IMG/VR virus record: IMGVR_UViG_3300027985_000891
Span: 60,899 to 124,898 of that record
Source: a virus
DNA: 64,000 nucleotides
Direction: 5' to 3' (one strand)
Shown here: positions 30,512 to 38,258 of the stretch, piece after piece
Layout of the letters: each line of letters begins with the position of its first letter
Numbering within the stretch: position 1 is the first letter of the stretch
The notes under the pieces: model-generated
What the model saw: the letters and a program-made list of their open reading frames with translations, nothing else
Databases searched by the model: none
Told to the model about the DNA's origin: nothing
Position numbers and translations under genes: made by a program

Positions 30512-31534
30512 ATGAAACACTTTTTGTTCATTTCAGTATTCTTATGTGTAATAGCTGATATCTATTCACAACAATGTTTTGTAACAGACTTCGAATATCA
30601 GTTCTATGTACCACCTGATCATAACCATCAGACTGATAGAGCATTACATACTCACTGTCTAACGATTTTTGCCGTAGTAGACTACTTTACTTATCTTGAT
30701 TTTAATGGCAATGAGCCGGCAATAGTACAATGGGTAGAAGATAACTGGAGTAATGTAAAAGAGGTCTTTGCTATTGAAAATGTTAGTGTGGATGTATCAG
30801 CTATTCACATTTATACAGAACCGGATTGGATCACATTGGGTACCTATAATAATATTCAAGAAGTACTTTATGATTTTGGTGGTTTCATTAAAGACGATGT
30901 CAATGGACGCTTCAAATGTATGATGACCACCTATGAATGGGGAGGTGGTATTGGTTGGGTAGGAGGATATAATACTCCTCGTAAACCGGTATACAATCAG
31001 AGTGGCTTATTAGGATACTATGGCGCATACAATGTGTGTGGTAACTTATCTAAAACAGTTACTGATTATCCTGCTTATTCATGGAATACAAATGTACTTG
31101 CTCATGAACTGGGACATAACCTTGGACTTGGACATACCCACGATGGTATATGGGGTCCTAATAATGATATGAGAGTTGACGATTGTGCAGGTAATCCTAT
31201 GACACCGGTTATTATGCCTATTGAATATAGTACTGCTATGAGTTATTGTCATCTTACATCTCATGGTATTGATCACACCAAAGGATTTGGTTTCTATCCT
31301 GGTGAACTTATGCGAGCTAACATCTTTGCTACTCCTATGTTGGAGATAGTCGATGGTACCTTAATTCTTCAAGGCCTTCTTCAAGGTTATGAGTATCAGG
31401 CTTCAGAGATTATTATTCCTAATGGTGGAAACAGCGCAAACTATTATCTTACTTTGAGAGCAGATGAAGTTACTATCGAAAATAACTTTATAGCTTATCC
31501 AACTTTTCAAATTTATCCCTCAGTGTGTAATTAG
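30512..31534 (+). CDS. Secreted zinc metalloprotease (metzincin, M12-like), 340 aa
   Basis: Signal peptide MKHFLFISVFLCVIADIYSQ, then a propeptide-like region. The zinc site is HELGHNLGLGH near residue 198 (HExxHxxGxxH), with a Met-turn candidate TAMSYC near 242, which together define a metzincin. Reprolysin-like proteases of this form are common in Bacteroidetes. For a phage it could act outside the host at release, or degrade surface layers. It stands 16 bases after the HAD-like gene; likely acquired from a host. Confidence 0.85.
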   Translation: MKHFLFISVFLCVIADIYSQQCFVTDFEYQFYVPPDHNHQTDRALHTHCLTIFAVVDYFTYLDFNGNEPAIVQWVEDNWSNVKEVFAIENVSVDVSAIHIYTEPDWITLGTYNNIQEVLYDFGGFIKDDVNGRFKCMMTTYEWGGGIGWVGGYNTPRKPVYNQSGLLGYYGAYNVCGNLSKTVTDYPAYSWNTNVLAHELGHNLGLGHTHDGIWGPNNDMRVDDCAGNPMTPVIMPIEYSTAMSYCHLTSHGIDHTKGFGFYPGELMRANIFATPMLEIVDGTLILQGLLQGYEYQASEIIIPNGGNSANYYLTLRADEVTIENNFIAYPTFQIYPSVCN

Positions 31535-31572
31535 CAACTGATGTGAGAAAAGTAACAAATAATTGAGACTTT

Positions 31573-31959
31573 ATGACTACTGTTGACAAGATAGGGAGGT
31601 TTCTTGCCTCTACTATGCATTACAAAATGGGTCTTACACAAGAATATCAATGGTTCTTTAAAGAAACTTCACTATATAGATATTTTCTCGGGCTTAATAT
31701 ATATGGCGACCGAATAGATGTAGATACTTTAAGTAGTACTCAACGACAAGAAATCATACTTACTATATTTCTTAATCAAATGTGGGAGTCTGATATTATT
31801 AGTAACCAAGAACATGAGACTTATCACTTGATGAATAAAAGTACTGATGTTGAAACGCAAACACTATTATCTGGTATTTTAGAAGTCTTGTATCCACAAA
31901 TGATTAAACTGTGGATCAAAAAACATGGAAAGATACCTTGGGTAAAAATACACTCATAA
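31573..31959 (+). CDS. S-D-x-E-T family protein, 128 aa
   Basis: Helical protein whose C-terminus reads HLMNKSTDVETQTLLSGI then LEVLYPQMIKLW, the module seen repeatedly at 53.8-61.9 kb. N-terminal half (GLTQEYQWFFKETSLYRYFL) not recognised. It is the only copy far from the main cluster. Confidence 0.6.
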   Translation: MTTVDKIGRFLASTMHYKMGLTQEYQWFFKETSLYRYFLGLNIYGDRIDVDTLSSTQRQEIILTIFLNQMWESDIISNQEHETYHLMNKSTDVETQTLLSGILEVLYPQMIKLWIKKHGKIPWVKIHS

Positions 31960-32004
31960 CTCTTAGAAACGAATAATTTTTAACTTTACGCTAAATCCAC
32001 TAAA

Positions 32005-32796
32005 ATGGCAAACGATAAGCTTTATGGACTGTTAGCAGTCACTGATTCTTTAGCTGTTTCTTTTAAGAATATGCTTAAGGATTATATCAACTTTTTCAAA
32101 AATAATCAAGGAGCATTTACTGGAGAAAAGAAAACATATACTCCAGCCGGTGATGCTGTTGATGAACCTAAACACCGCGGTAACAGACTTGTTCAAACTA
32201 CTGTAGATGAAAAGTTTGAATGGTTTGTTGAAAATACGGAAAAGTACTTAAAAACACTGTTTGATCAAGAAGCTACCAATGCATCTGGCATGGCAGTAGC
32301 TGATCTAATTGTTGATGGTAAAGACTTTGGAACATACAGTTCCCTCGAATTACTGAGATTGAAAAGTATCCTGGAGAATGGAGATCTCTTAGCAATGTAC
32401 GGTTTAATACCGGTTCGCTCTGATGCAGAAGAATGGAACAAAACTGTTGAAGAAAATTACAAAGATAGGGCGATATATGAGAATCCAATGTTATCTTGGG
32501 ATAATAAAACTACTGAAAAGGAGAGTTACATTCTAACAGATCCTAACTTGGATAAAATAGGAGATAAAAACTATACTCCACAATTAGGAACTAAGAATAC
32601 AACACGCCTCCTGGGGCATGGTACCACTCAAAAATTTAGTGGTGAATGGTCTCAAAGACAACGAGCTACTGCACTGAAAAGAATTAAACTGTTTCACATA
32701 GGAGTAGTAGAAGCTTTGAAAAAAGCCAATGATGTAGAAATACGTAGCTCTGTATTTGATCCGAAAAAGTTCTTTGATTATATTAATCAAGGATAA
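32005..32796 (+). CDS. DUF7873-like protein, 263 aa
   Basis: Matches from memory the layout of an uncharacterised family found mostly in actinobacteria and phages: an early KKTYTPAGDAVDEPKHRGNR block near residue 47, DQEATNASGMAVADLIVDGK near 88, then LEDGDL-like segment LENGDLLAMYGLIPV and SDAEEW near 140. A TAACTTTA box precedes ATG 32005 by about 30 bases. Function unknown. Confidence 0.6.
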   Translation: MANDKLYGLLAVTDSLAVSFKNMLKDYINFFKNNQGAFTGEKKTYTPAGDAVDEPKHRGNRLVQTTVDEKFEWFVENTEKYLKTLFDQEATNASGMAVADLIVDGKDFGTYSSLELLRLKSILENGDLLAMYGLIPVRSDAEEWNKTVEENYKDRAIYENPMLSWDNKTTEKESYILTDPNLDKIGDKNYTPQLGTKNTTRLLGHGTTQKFSGEWSQRQRATALKRIKLFHIGVVEALKKANDVEIRSSVFDPKKFFDYINQG

Positions 32797-32910
32797 AGAT
32801 ACCTGTAGCTTAAGCTTTATACTTACAGTAAACACCGTTGTGCTAGACATTAAGCATTAGTGTTGAGGTATAGACTTAGGCTTATGTTGATTGGTTGGAA
32901 AGATCAGGTA
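32797..32910 (+). other. Upstream part of the permuted RNA locus
   Basis: No frame. Contains hairpins CTGTA/TACAG around AGCTTAAGCT (near 32806-32828) and TAAGC/GCTTA. Probably the 5' leader that precedes the 3' tRNA half, possibly a processing or splicing domain. Confidence 0.35.
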
Positions 32911-33047
32911 GTATAATATTCCCCGTCGCGAGTTCGAGTCTCGTCCCGGCCTCGAAAGTTTAGGTGTCGTAAAAAACCGTATAACGGTCCCGGGTCTAGG
33001 ATCCGGGTTTTACGGTCGGGTAGTTTAACAGGTAAAACCGGAGGAAT
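32911..33047 (+). tRNA. Circularly permuted tRNA-like gene
   Basis: The 3' half comes first: T stem GCGAG/CTCGT with loop TTCGAGT (32928-32944), then acceptor CCCGGCC (32945-32951). A 62-base linker follows, and then the 5' half: acceptor GGTCGGG (33014-33020), TA, D stem GTTT/AAAC with loop AACAGGTA (33023-33038). The acceptor strands pair over all seven positions (one G-T). GGAAT after the D arm can pair with ATTCC before the variable loop, as an anticodon stem. The linker folds into ACCGT/ACGGT and CCCGG/CCGGG hairpins enclosed by CGTAAAA/TTTTACG. No second partner half was seen upstream or downstream. Anticodon and CCA are not visible. Confidence 0.65.
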
Positions 33048-33095
33048 TAATATAGCATTAGCATAAAGCTATCTGAACATCGATTACAACACAAG

Positions 33096-33138
33096 CCCCT
33101 CGCACCCGAAGGATATTGATCTGCGAGGGGTTCTTTTT
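33096..33138 (+). terminator. Intrinsic terminator of the permuted RNA locus
   Basis: CCCCTCGCA (33096-33104) pairs perfectly with TGCGAGGGG (33122-33130), followed by TTCTTTTT. Confidence 0.85.
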
Positions 33139-33158
33139 CTTACTTTAAATAACACGTT

Positions 33159-33617
33159 ATGTATCACTTTAATAATTTTTGTTATGGTATAGAAGTCAAT
33201 AAAAACAAGAAGTTACTATCATTACTGGAAGAATATGACGTAGAATATCAATGTATCGTTTATATTCCTGGTAAATGGTCAACAAATCCTAGAGAAAATG
33301 GTCCACTTACATTTGAAATATCTACATGGTATCATGGATCATGTGATCAGGATTATTATCCTGGCGTTTTTGGTTTTATCATCACAGATGATGATCATAA
33401 TCCTGAGTATGCTACTATTGTACGTGAAGCAAACGAGGAACGTTACAAAGAAGCTTTTAAATATGGCTTAGAAATGTTTCTTAAGTCTGAGAAAGAAGAC
33501 TTAGAACGATTAAAGGATACAAATGAATATAAAGACTTTGAGCGTCATATAAAAGAACTCGAAGAGATTATAATTGAAACGCAACCTTGTTTTCATATAG
33601 TAAGTGCAACATCATGA
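33159..33617 (+). CDS. Soluble protein, 152 aa, unknown
   Basis: MYHFNNFCYGIEVNKNKKLL, aromatic beta-like centre (STWYHGSCDQDYYPGVFGFI), then a long charged helix (KSEKEDLERLKDTNEYKDFE). No family. Confidence 0.65.
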   Translation: MYHFNNFCYGIEVNKNKKLLSLLEEYDVEYQCIVYIPGKWSTNPRENGPLTFEISTWYHGSCDQDYYPGVFGFIITDDDHNPEYATIVREANEERYKEAFKYGLEMFLKSEKEDLERLKDTNEYKDFERHIKELEEIIIETQPCFHIVSATS

Positions 33618-33862
33618 TACCATTTAAATGGCCTAAAATAAAGACTGGTGATAAGTTTACTAGAAGATCTAAATCGTTTAACTTGATTCGATCACATGTA
33701 AACATGAAGCGTTCCCTGGGAATATTTCAGGTAATACCAGATGAACAACGCATACAAGAAATGACAAAACAGTATAACGAAGTATCACATAAGAAGGTTG
33801 GATATCGACCGATGCGTGACGCGAACAAAGAGATTATTGGTTATGAAATCTATCCATTATGA
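33614..33862 (+). CDS. Small basic protein, 82 aa
   Basis: ATG 33614 overlaps the previous stop (ATGA). Basic N-terminus (KWPKIKTGDKFTRRSKSF), later YNEVSHKKVGYRPMRDANKE. Likely nucleic-acid or protein binding; unknown. Confidence 0.6.
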   Translation: MIPFKWPKIKTGDKFTRRSKSFNLIRSHVNMKRSLGIFQVIPDEQRIQEMTKQYNEVSHKKVGYRPMRDANKEIIGYEIYPL

Positions 33863-33891
33863 GCATATTACAAGATTTAGGTTTAAAATAA
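33859..33891 (+). CDS. Ten-residue leader-like peptide
   Basis: MSILQDLGLK starts in the previous stop (ATGA) and ends 8 bases before the Leu-type tRNA. May be spurious or a coupled leader. Confidence 0.25.
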   Translation: MSILQDLGLK

Positions 33892-33899
33892 GCTAGTTT

Positions 33900-34016
33900 G
33901 CGCAGGTGGTGGAATTGGCAGACACGTTGATTTTTGAGGAGTCAATATCCTTTTATTTAAGGCGTTCTGTTTTCTAGCGACACGAGCGTTTGCAGGTTCG
34001 AATCCTGCCCTGCGCA
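33900..34016 (+). tRNA. Aberrant Leu-type tRNA, 117 bases
   Basis: Acceptor GCGCAGG pairs with CCTGCGC at the end, discriminator A. D arm GTG/CAC with GAATTGGCAGA is the Leu type. T arm GCAGG/CCTGC with TTCGAAT. The stretch between D and T arms is about 33 bases longer than in normal Leu tRNAs. Two anticodon arms are possible: TTGAT/GTCAA with a nine-base loop holding GAG, or GAGGA/TCCTT with loop GTCAATA holding CAA. The rest makes two extra hairpins (CCTT/AAGG and CGTTC/GAGCG). A small intron or an enlarged variable arm would explain it. Confidence 0.7.
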
Positions 34017-34041
34017 CGGAGATATATTAAACTAAAAAAAA

Positions 34042-34062
34042 AGGAGGTAAACTATGAAATAA
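34042..34062 (+). other. Two-codon minigene ATG-AAA-TAA with perfect Shine-Dalgarno
   Basis: AGGAGG (34042-34047), six bases, then ATG AAA TAA (34054-34062). Nearly all genes here lack a Shine-Dalgarno. Minigenes such as lambda bar act by trapping peptidyl-tRNA; a like role or an anti-Shine-Dalgarno decoy is inference. Confidence 0.45.
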
Positions 34063-34096
34063 GCAAGATAAAGGTTTATATAGTTATACTTAACTT

Positions 34097-34121
34097 AAAG
34101 GGGGCTTCGGTCCCTTTTTTT
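34097..34121 (+). terminator. Intrinsic terminator of the tRNA/minigene unit
   Basis: AAAGGGGG, CTTCGG-type loop, TCCCTTT followed by a T-run. Confidence 0.8.
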
Positions 34122-34143
34122 ATTTAAACTAAACTCACTAGAG

Positions 34144-34527
34144 ATGGTGTTTCATAAAACAAATAAGGACTTCAAGAAAGCTCTTGAAGAATTTGCTTAT
34201 AAGTGTCAGGAAAGTGACAAAGAAAGTATTAAAAGTAAGGCCAATTACTTTTATCTAAAATGGAGACATATAATAAAGGATAAATCAGAAGATGGTTTTG
34301 AACTATACTGTTTAAGAAAACTTGTTAAGACTCTAAAGTCAGGTAAATATTGCAATATTCCTTTATCACAAATAGTCACTATAACACGTGCTGAACAGCT
34401 CAAAGATAAAGATTCTAAAAAGGCCGACTATGGTACTATGGCTCTACTTAAAAGTGGACAAGTCGTAAGGATTAAACCTACATTAGATGATCCTTCCTTT
34501 CGTGATGTAAACGAAGTTCTTTTTTAA
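34144..34527 (+). CDS. Basic protein, 127 aa, unknown
   Basis: Lys-rich helical N-terminal half (NKDFKKALEEFAYKCQESDK), followed by LSQIVTITRAEQLKDKDSKK. No motif recognised. Confidence 0.6.
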   Translation: MVFHKTNKDFKKALEEFAYKCQESDKESIKSKANYFYLKWRHIIKDKSEDGFELYCLRKLVKTLKSGKYCNIPLSQIVTITRAEQLKDKDSKKADYGTMALLKSGQVVRIKPTLDDPSFRDVNEVLF

Positions 34528-34537
34528 ACTATTTTAT

Positions 34538-34942
34538 ATGTCAAAAGAAAAAACATTAGGAGTAGCATTAGTTAAAGAAGCTTGCCCTTTATGTGGTAAA
34601 CTTCAAGATGGTCCCATTATTATGAATAAGATTCTTTCTGAAACAAGAGCCCAGGAGGTGGAGAATCTTCATGGAAAGACCATTGGTTACATGGAAAAAG
34701 CCTGTCAAGAATGTCAGGATCATATGAAACTTGGTATTAAGTTAGTAGTTATCGATGGCAAAAAGAGTGAACCAGGTAATGTCTGGCGTACCGGTCATCA
34801 ATATGTAGTTACGGAAGATTTTATCAATAAAGTTTTTGCGGATTCTGTACGTGAAGATATACTTAGTAAAAGAGCATCATTTATACCCATTGAAGTGGAA
34901 GAAGCTTTAAAATTAAATACTGCTTTATCTGAAGAAGAGTGA
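34538..34942 (+). CDS. Zinc-ribbon-like protein, 134 aa
   Basis: CPLCGKL near residue 13 and CQECQDH near 52 give two CxxC knuckles, typical of a zinc ribbon. Acidic C-terminus. Likely a nucleic-acid or protein interactor; no family. Confidence 0.6.
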   Translation: MSKEKTLGVALVKEACPLCGKLQDGPIIMNKILSETRAQEVENLHGKTIGYMEKACQECQDHMKLGIKLVVIDGKKSEPGNVWRTGHQYVVTEDFINKVFADSVREDILSKRASFIPIEVEEALKLNTALSEEE

Positions 34943-34950
34943 TATATTTG
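34943..34950 (+). promoter_or_regulatory. Bacteroidetes-type -7 box
   Basis: TATATTTG just after the stop of the zinc-ribbon gene, 36 bases before ATG 34987. Confidence 0.35.
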
Positions 34951-34986
34951 TATTATATCACATATGTTAACCTTTAAACTCAGACT

Positions 34987-35211
34987 ATGTATAACAGATA
35001 TAAAGATACTTTAGTCATGAAGGAACTTAAACGTAAATTACGTGAAATCCGACACATGACTGATAATGGTGTACTTAAAATGGATGAGGTTAGTAAACTG
35101 TGTGATCAAATCATCGAACACAAATCCGTTTTAGAATGCATAAAAAGTTTACCACCTACTACAGCCGGCTACAATCCGTGGCACTCAGCTGTGAAACCCG
35201 GGAGCACATAA
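34987..35211 (+). CDS. Small helical protein, 74 aa
   Basis: KELKRKLREIRHMTDNGVLK, then DEVSKLCDQIIEHKSVLECI. A helical, coiled-coil-like piece before a regulator gene. Confidence 0.55.
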   Translation: MYNRYKDTLVMKELKRKLREIRHMTDNGVLKMDEVSKLCDQIIEHKSVLECIKSLPPTTAGYNPWHSAVKPGST

Positions 35212-35513
35212 AAGCTTTCCGGAACTTGCAAAACTTGCACAACCAATATTTTTATCGTAACTGCTCACAGGACCCAAAGGTACATATTGAACATTCTTAT
35301 CAGAATGGTATCATAGAAGGTATTATTTTATCAAAAACAAAACATCATGAAAAAGTATGTAACAGAATGCGGTCCAACTCCGATGCTGGAGTCACAATAC
35401 AATGTCAAGCGATGGAAGGAAGCTCAGTTATTGTTTCGGACCTTGAACAACCCAAAGATAAAGACCTTATTGGAGCTATTTTTGGAGAAAGGAGGTCCTA
35501 TAACCGTTACTGA
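35136..35513 (+). CDS. Doubtful frame, 125 aa
   Basis: Fills the 135 bases between the 74-residue gene and the ArsR-like gene but overlaps both (76 and 167 bases). The part up to HHEKVCNRMR looks acceptable; the rest is out of phase with the well-supported ArsR-like gene. Confidence 0.25.
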   Translation: MHKKFTTYYSRLQSVALSCETREHIKAFRNLQNLHNQYFYRNCSQDPKVHIEHSYQNGIIEGIILSKTKHHEKVCNRMRSNSDAGVTIQCQAMEGSSVIVSDLEQPKDKDLIGAIFGERRSYNRY

Positions 35514-35673
35514 TATTTATATTAAACTTCGTTGGGAGCAATCAGTAGCTTCACAGTATTTGAGCATTATGAGAAAAGCAAGACTTGTTTTAACTGACCG
35601 ACAAGGTAAGTTTATTTACTATTCGATCAATACTGATCGGTTAGATGCAATTGATTCATTACTTAAAACATAA
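35347..35673 (+). CDS. ArsR-family winged-helix regulator, 108 aa
   Basis: Winged-helix DNA-binding fold: ALLFRTLNNP-type opening (AQLLFRTLNNPKIKTLLEL near residue 26), then VTDIYIKLRWEQSVASQYLS (recognition helix near 53-72) and a wing RQGKFIYYSIN near 85. No metal-binding cysteine pair at the usual alpha-3 site, so sensing is unclear. Probably controls early or middle transcription. Confidence 0.8.
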   Translation: MKKYVTECGPTPMLESQYNVKRWKEAQLLFRTLNNPKIKTLLELFLEKGGPITVTDIYIKLRWEQSVASQYLSIMRKARLVLTDRQGKFIYYSINTDRLDAIDSLLKT

Positions 35674-35676
35674 TAT

Positions 35677-36024
35677 ATGTCGAAAGTTAAGCCTATTAAG
35701 AAACTTGTCACCTTCCCTTCATATGTGTGGCAAGACGTTACAAGCTATGTGATGAAGAAATATCACTTAGTAGTACCGAAACACAACTTTGATATTTCAA
35801 AGTTTATTTACTCTACTAGTTTTGACTATAGAAAATTTGTAGTGCAGATTAGTGAAAAACAAGCTATGCTTCTATTCACATTAATCTGTAAGAAGCTGGG
35901 AGTAGCGTTTATACCTGATTCTCAAGGATGGAAGGTAGTTACTCTCGAAGAAACAGCAGATCAACTTCTTGAATATGCTAAACGTATTGTCGTAGATGCA
36001 GAAGAAGTTGAACAACATCAGTAA
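35677..36024 (+). CDS. Protein 115 aa, unknown
   Basis: MSKVKPIKKLVTFPSYVWQD, central KFVVQISEKQAMLLFTLICK, acidic C-terminus. 3 bases after the ArsR-like gene. Confidence 0.6.
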   Translation: MSKVKPIKKLVTFPSYVWQDVTSYVMKKYHLVVPKHNFDISKFIYSTSFDYRKFVVQISEKQAMLLFTLICKKLGVAFIPDSQGWKVVTLEETADQLLEYAKRIVVDAEEVEQHQ

Positions 36025-36051
36025 TCATTAGTTAACTAAAACAAATAAGTT

Positions 36052-36612
36052 ATGTCTAAACAACCAAAATTGTCAGTTGCTACAGCTGACCTACCAGATG
36101 CAATTAAACAGTCTTTAGCTATCCCGGAAAATGCGATAGCTTCAAAAGTCGTAATAGGCTTAGTTGGAGACGAGTATACCTCCAGAGATGGAAGGCATAC
36201 TTTTGTACCTGTTACTCTGTTTCAGAACCGAAAAGATGTTACGGTCGGATCTCAAGTGGTTACCGATGCTAACAAGTTCTTCAGAGGATGGGATTACAAT
36301 ACTGTACTTCGATGTACTGAAAACGTGGACAAAAACATCTATGATAAGATGAAGTTCAAAGAGGGAGTTATTATTGAAGGTGCGAACCTGGCAGTTGATT
36401 ACTCTTTGACTCCATTTTATGATGATCAAGAAGGAGTTCTCAATCCTCGTACCGGTGAATATCTCCAATCAGGAGGTGAGCCAATCTACAGAAATGTACG
36501 GTTTGGATTCGGTGAGGTTGAGCATACCGGTTTAGATATCCCAAGAGATAGTTCTGAACTGGAAGAAGTGGCTGATTCTTATTCTCTCGAGAATGAAGAA
36601 GCAACCTTTTAA
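36052..36612 (+). CDS. Single-stranded DNA-binding-like protein (putative), 186 aa
   Basis: A beta-rich middle (KVVIGLVGDEYTSRDGRHTF; VTLFQNRKDVTVGSQVVTD) and an acidic C-terminal tail rich in E and S and ending ATF, as in many phage SSBs that end with an acidic tail and a terminal Phe. No family could be assigned with certainty. Confidence 0.5.
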   Translation: MSKQPKLSVATADLPDAIKQSLAIPENAIASKVVIGLVGDEYTSRDGRHTFVPVTLFQNRKDVTVGSQVVTDANKFFRGWDYNTVLRCTENVDKNIYDKMKFKEGVIIEGANLAVDYSLTPFYDDQEGVLNPRTGEYLQSGGEPIYRNVRFGFGEVEHTGLDIPRDSSELEEVADSYSLENEEATF

Positions 36613-36626
36613 AGTTGAGCCAGTAG

Positions 36627-36656
36627 GAGGAGAATACTATGTGTTCTCCTCTTTTT
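36627..36656 (+). terminator. Intrinsic terminator
   Basis: GAGGAGAA (36627-36634) with TTCTCCTC (36644-36651), then five T. Confidence 0.85.
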
Positions 36657-36679
36657 ATTATCTTGCTATAGTAGATATC

Positions 36680-36793
36680 ATGGAAAAAGTAGTATCTAGA
36701 AGGATTTATACTGATTTAACCTGTTTTGTTCTTATTAGTAAACTTGTATTTCTCTTTCATGGAAGTGTACGCCGGAATATTTCAAGCATTTAG
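36680..36793 (+). CDS. Microprotein of the aromatic family, 37 aa
   Basis: MEKVVSRRIYTDLTCFVLIS onward, overlapping the next start. The longer frame from 36593 would include the terminator hairpin, so the later ATG is preferred. Confidence 0.4.
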   Translation: MEKVVSRRIYTDLTCFVLISKLVFLFHGSVRRNISSI

Positions 36794-36953
36794 ATATCGT
36801 GTAGTAGATTACTGGGTTTCAGACATTGTTGAGATAACTCCCTATAAAGAACAGTATTCAACATTAATGGGTATCATCCAAATACTGGAAGATATCTCAA
36901 TGGCCCTTACAAAAGACTCTAATGTAACTCCTGAGTTATTTGACTTTATATGA
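36759..36953 (+). CDS. Microprotein of the aromatic family, 64 aa
   Basis: MEVYAGIFQAFRYRVVDYWV, then YSTLMGIIQILEDISMALT. ATG 36759 chosen over the start at 36726. Confidence 0.5.
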   Translation: MEVYAGIFQAFRYRVVDYWVSDIVEITPYKEQYSTLMGIIQILEDISMALTKDSNVTPELFDFI

Positions 36954-36974
36954 TTAGCTTTGTTAAAAAAGCTG

Positions 36975-37946
36975 ATGGAAAATTTATTTAGTGATGACCG
37001 AGCGGAAACTCCACCATATGTAGTGCTGGATGATGCTCCTATAATGCCATTCAGTCAGACGATTGACTGGGGTCTTCAACAAATGAGAATAACCGAGCTC
37101 CACTCCCTGGGGCTTACAGGACAGGGAATCAAAGTAGCTGTCTTGGATACTGGAGTAGATACAGATCATCCTGATCTAAAAATAACAGATGCTCTTGACT
37201 TTACCAGATCCGGAACTGTAGAAGATACAGTAGGTCATGGTACACATGTAGCCGGTATCATAGCAGCACAAGGAAATGAACAAGGAACTTTAGGAGTAGC
37301 ACCTGGTGTGAATATCTATTCTTATAAAGTATTAGCAGATGGTAGTGGTAATCTGGTGGATGTGGCCAATGCTATTAAGCATGCTGCAGATAATGGTATT
37401 GATGTTATCAATATGTCATTGGGATCACCTTCTAATGCTGCTTACTTGGAACAAGCATGTTCTTATGCTGCTTCAAAAGGAGTAATTATTGTTGTGAGTT
37501 CTGGAAATTCCGGAAAAGAGCAGAAGTTTTATCCTGCCAGTTACTCGGCATGTTATTCAACTGGAGCTTCAAATATACATAAAGCCATTAGTGGTTTCTC
37601 TTCATTTACTGACGCTCTTGAATGGGCTGCACCAGGTGAACGAATCCTTTCAACATACTTAAAAGGTGGCTATGCCGTTCTTTCAGGTACTTCTATGGCT
37701 GCTCCATTTGCTACCGGTTGTGTAGCTTTAATGAAACAAGCTGGTGTTAGGATGGAATACAATATACTAACCCAATCCACGGATGATATTCTTACCCCTG
37801 GGTTTGATAAGAAAAGTGGATATGGTATTATTAACCCTCATAAAGCCATTAGTGATTTAAAAAAACCCGAACAACCTAGCCCATCACTCAAAGACGAGTT
37901 ACTAAAGATGAAGGCGCTGCTAGATCACATCCTTGAGTTGGTCTAA
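36975..37946 (+). CDS. Subtilisin-like serine protease (S8), 323 aa
   Basis: Complete triad: VAVLDTGVDTDHPDL (Asp near residue 60), VGHGTHVAGIIAA (His near 89) and LSGTSMAAPFATG (Ser near 239), with the oxyanion Asn in SSGNSG near 178. No signal peptide, so it acts in the cytoplasm or inside the virion, perhaps in head maturation or host protein cleavage. A TTG at 36960 would add five residues. The C-terminal 40 residues are a helical extension. Confidence 0.92.
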   Translation: MENLFSDDRAETPPYVVLDDAPIMPFSQTIDWGLQQMRITELHSLGLTGQGIKVAVLDTGVDTDHPDLKITDALDFTRSGTVEDTVGHGTHVAGIIAAQGNEQGTLGVAPGVNIYSYKVLADGSGNLVDVANAIKHAADNGIDVINMSLGSPSNAAYLEQACSYAASKGVIIVVSSGNSGKEQKFYPASYSACYSTGASNIHKAISGFSSFTDALEWAAPGERILSTYLKGGYAVLSGTSMAAPFATGCVALMKQAGVRMEYNILTQSTDDILTPGFDKKSGYGIINPHKAISDLKKPEQPSPSLKDELLKMKALLDHILELV

Positions 37947-37980
37947 GCGTTGAGTTAGGATTTGTTTACTAAGTTCTTGA

Positions 37981-38006
37981 GAGAGGTCCCTATGGCCTCT
38001 CTTTTT
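37981..38006 (+). terminator. Intrinsic terminator
   Basis: GAGAGG (37981-37986) with CCTCTC (37996-38001), then TTTTT. Confidence 0.8.
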
Positions 38007-38018
38007 ATCTGAAGTGAC

Positions 38019-38258
38019 ATGATAACTAAAAGAATCACCCAAGATTTATCAATCATTGTAGCTCCACCCCTTAAGTTTACCGTATATACGAACCATTACT
38101 ACATGTATGTAGATATAGAAATTTTAGAGAAAGGCAGCAAAAATAACTATAAGTTTCTAAAATCAAGAAAACATGATATTACTCCCAGAGTATTTCGAAG
38201 ACCCATCATAACTATTGAACAAGTTGTTCAAGAAGAACTTCAAAAGCTTAAAGAATGA
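38019..38258 (+). CDS. Small protein, 79 aa
   Basis: ITKRITQDLSIIVAPPLKF, aromatic centre, basic end. Overlaps the next start (ATGA). Unknown. Confidence 0.55.
   Translation: MITKRITQDLSIIVAPPLKFTVYTNHYYMYVDIEILEKGSKNNYKFLKSRKHDITPRVFRRPIITIEQVVQEELQKLKE

Noticed and set aside
32797-33100. Permuted group I intron around the tRNA halves
   Set aside because: TATAGACTTA resembles part of a group I core, but no matching P7 partner or conserved core elements could be found by eye.
32797-33138. tmRNA or two-piece tmRNA
   Set aside because: The order (T arm, linker, 5' acceptor) is like permuted tmRNA, and a short frame ending in Ala-Leu-Ala-stop follows, but a canonical tRNA D arm replaces the tmRNA D-loop and no pseudoknots were found.
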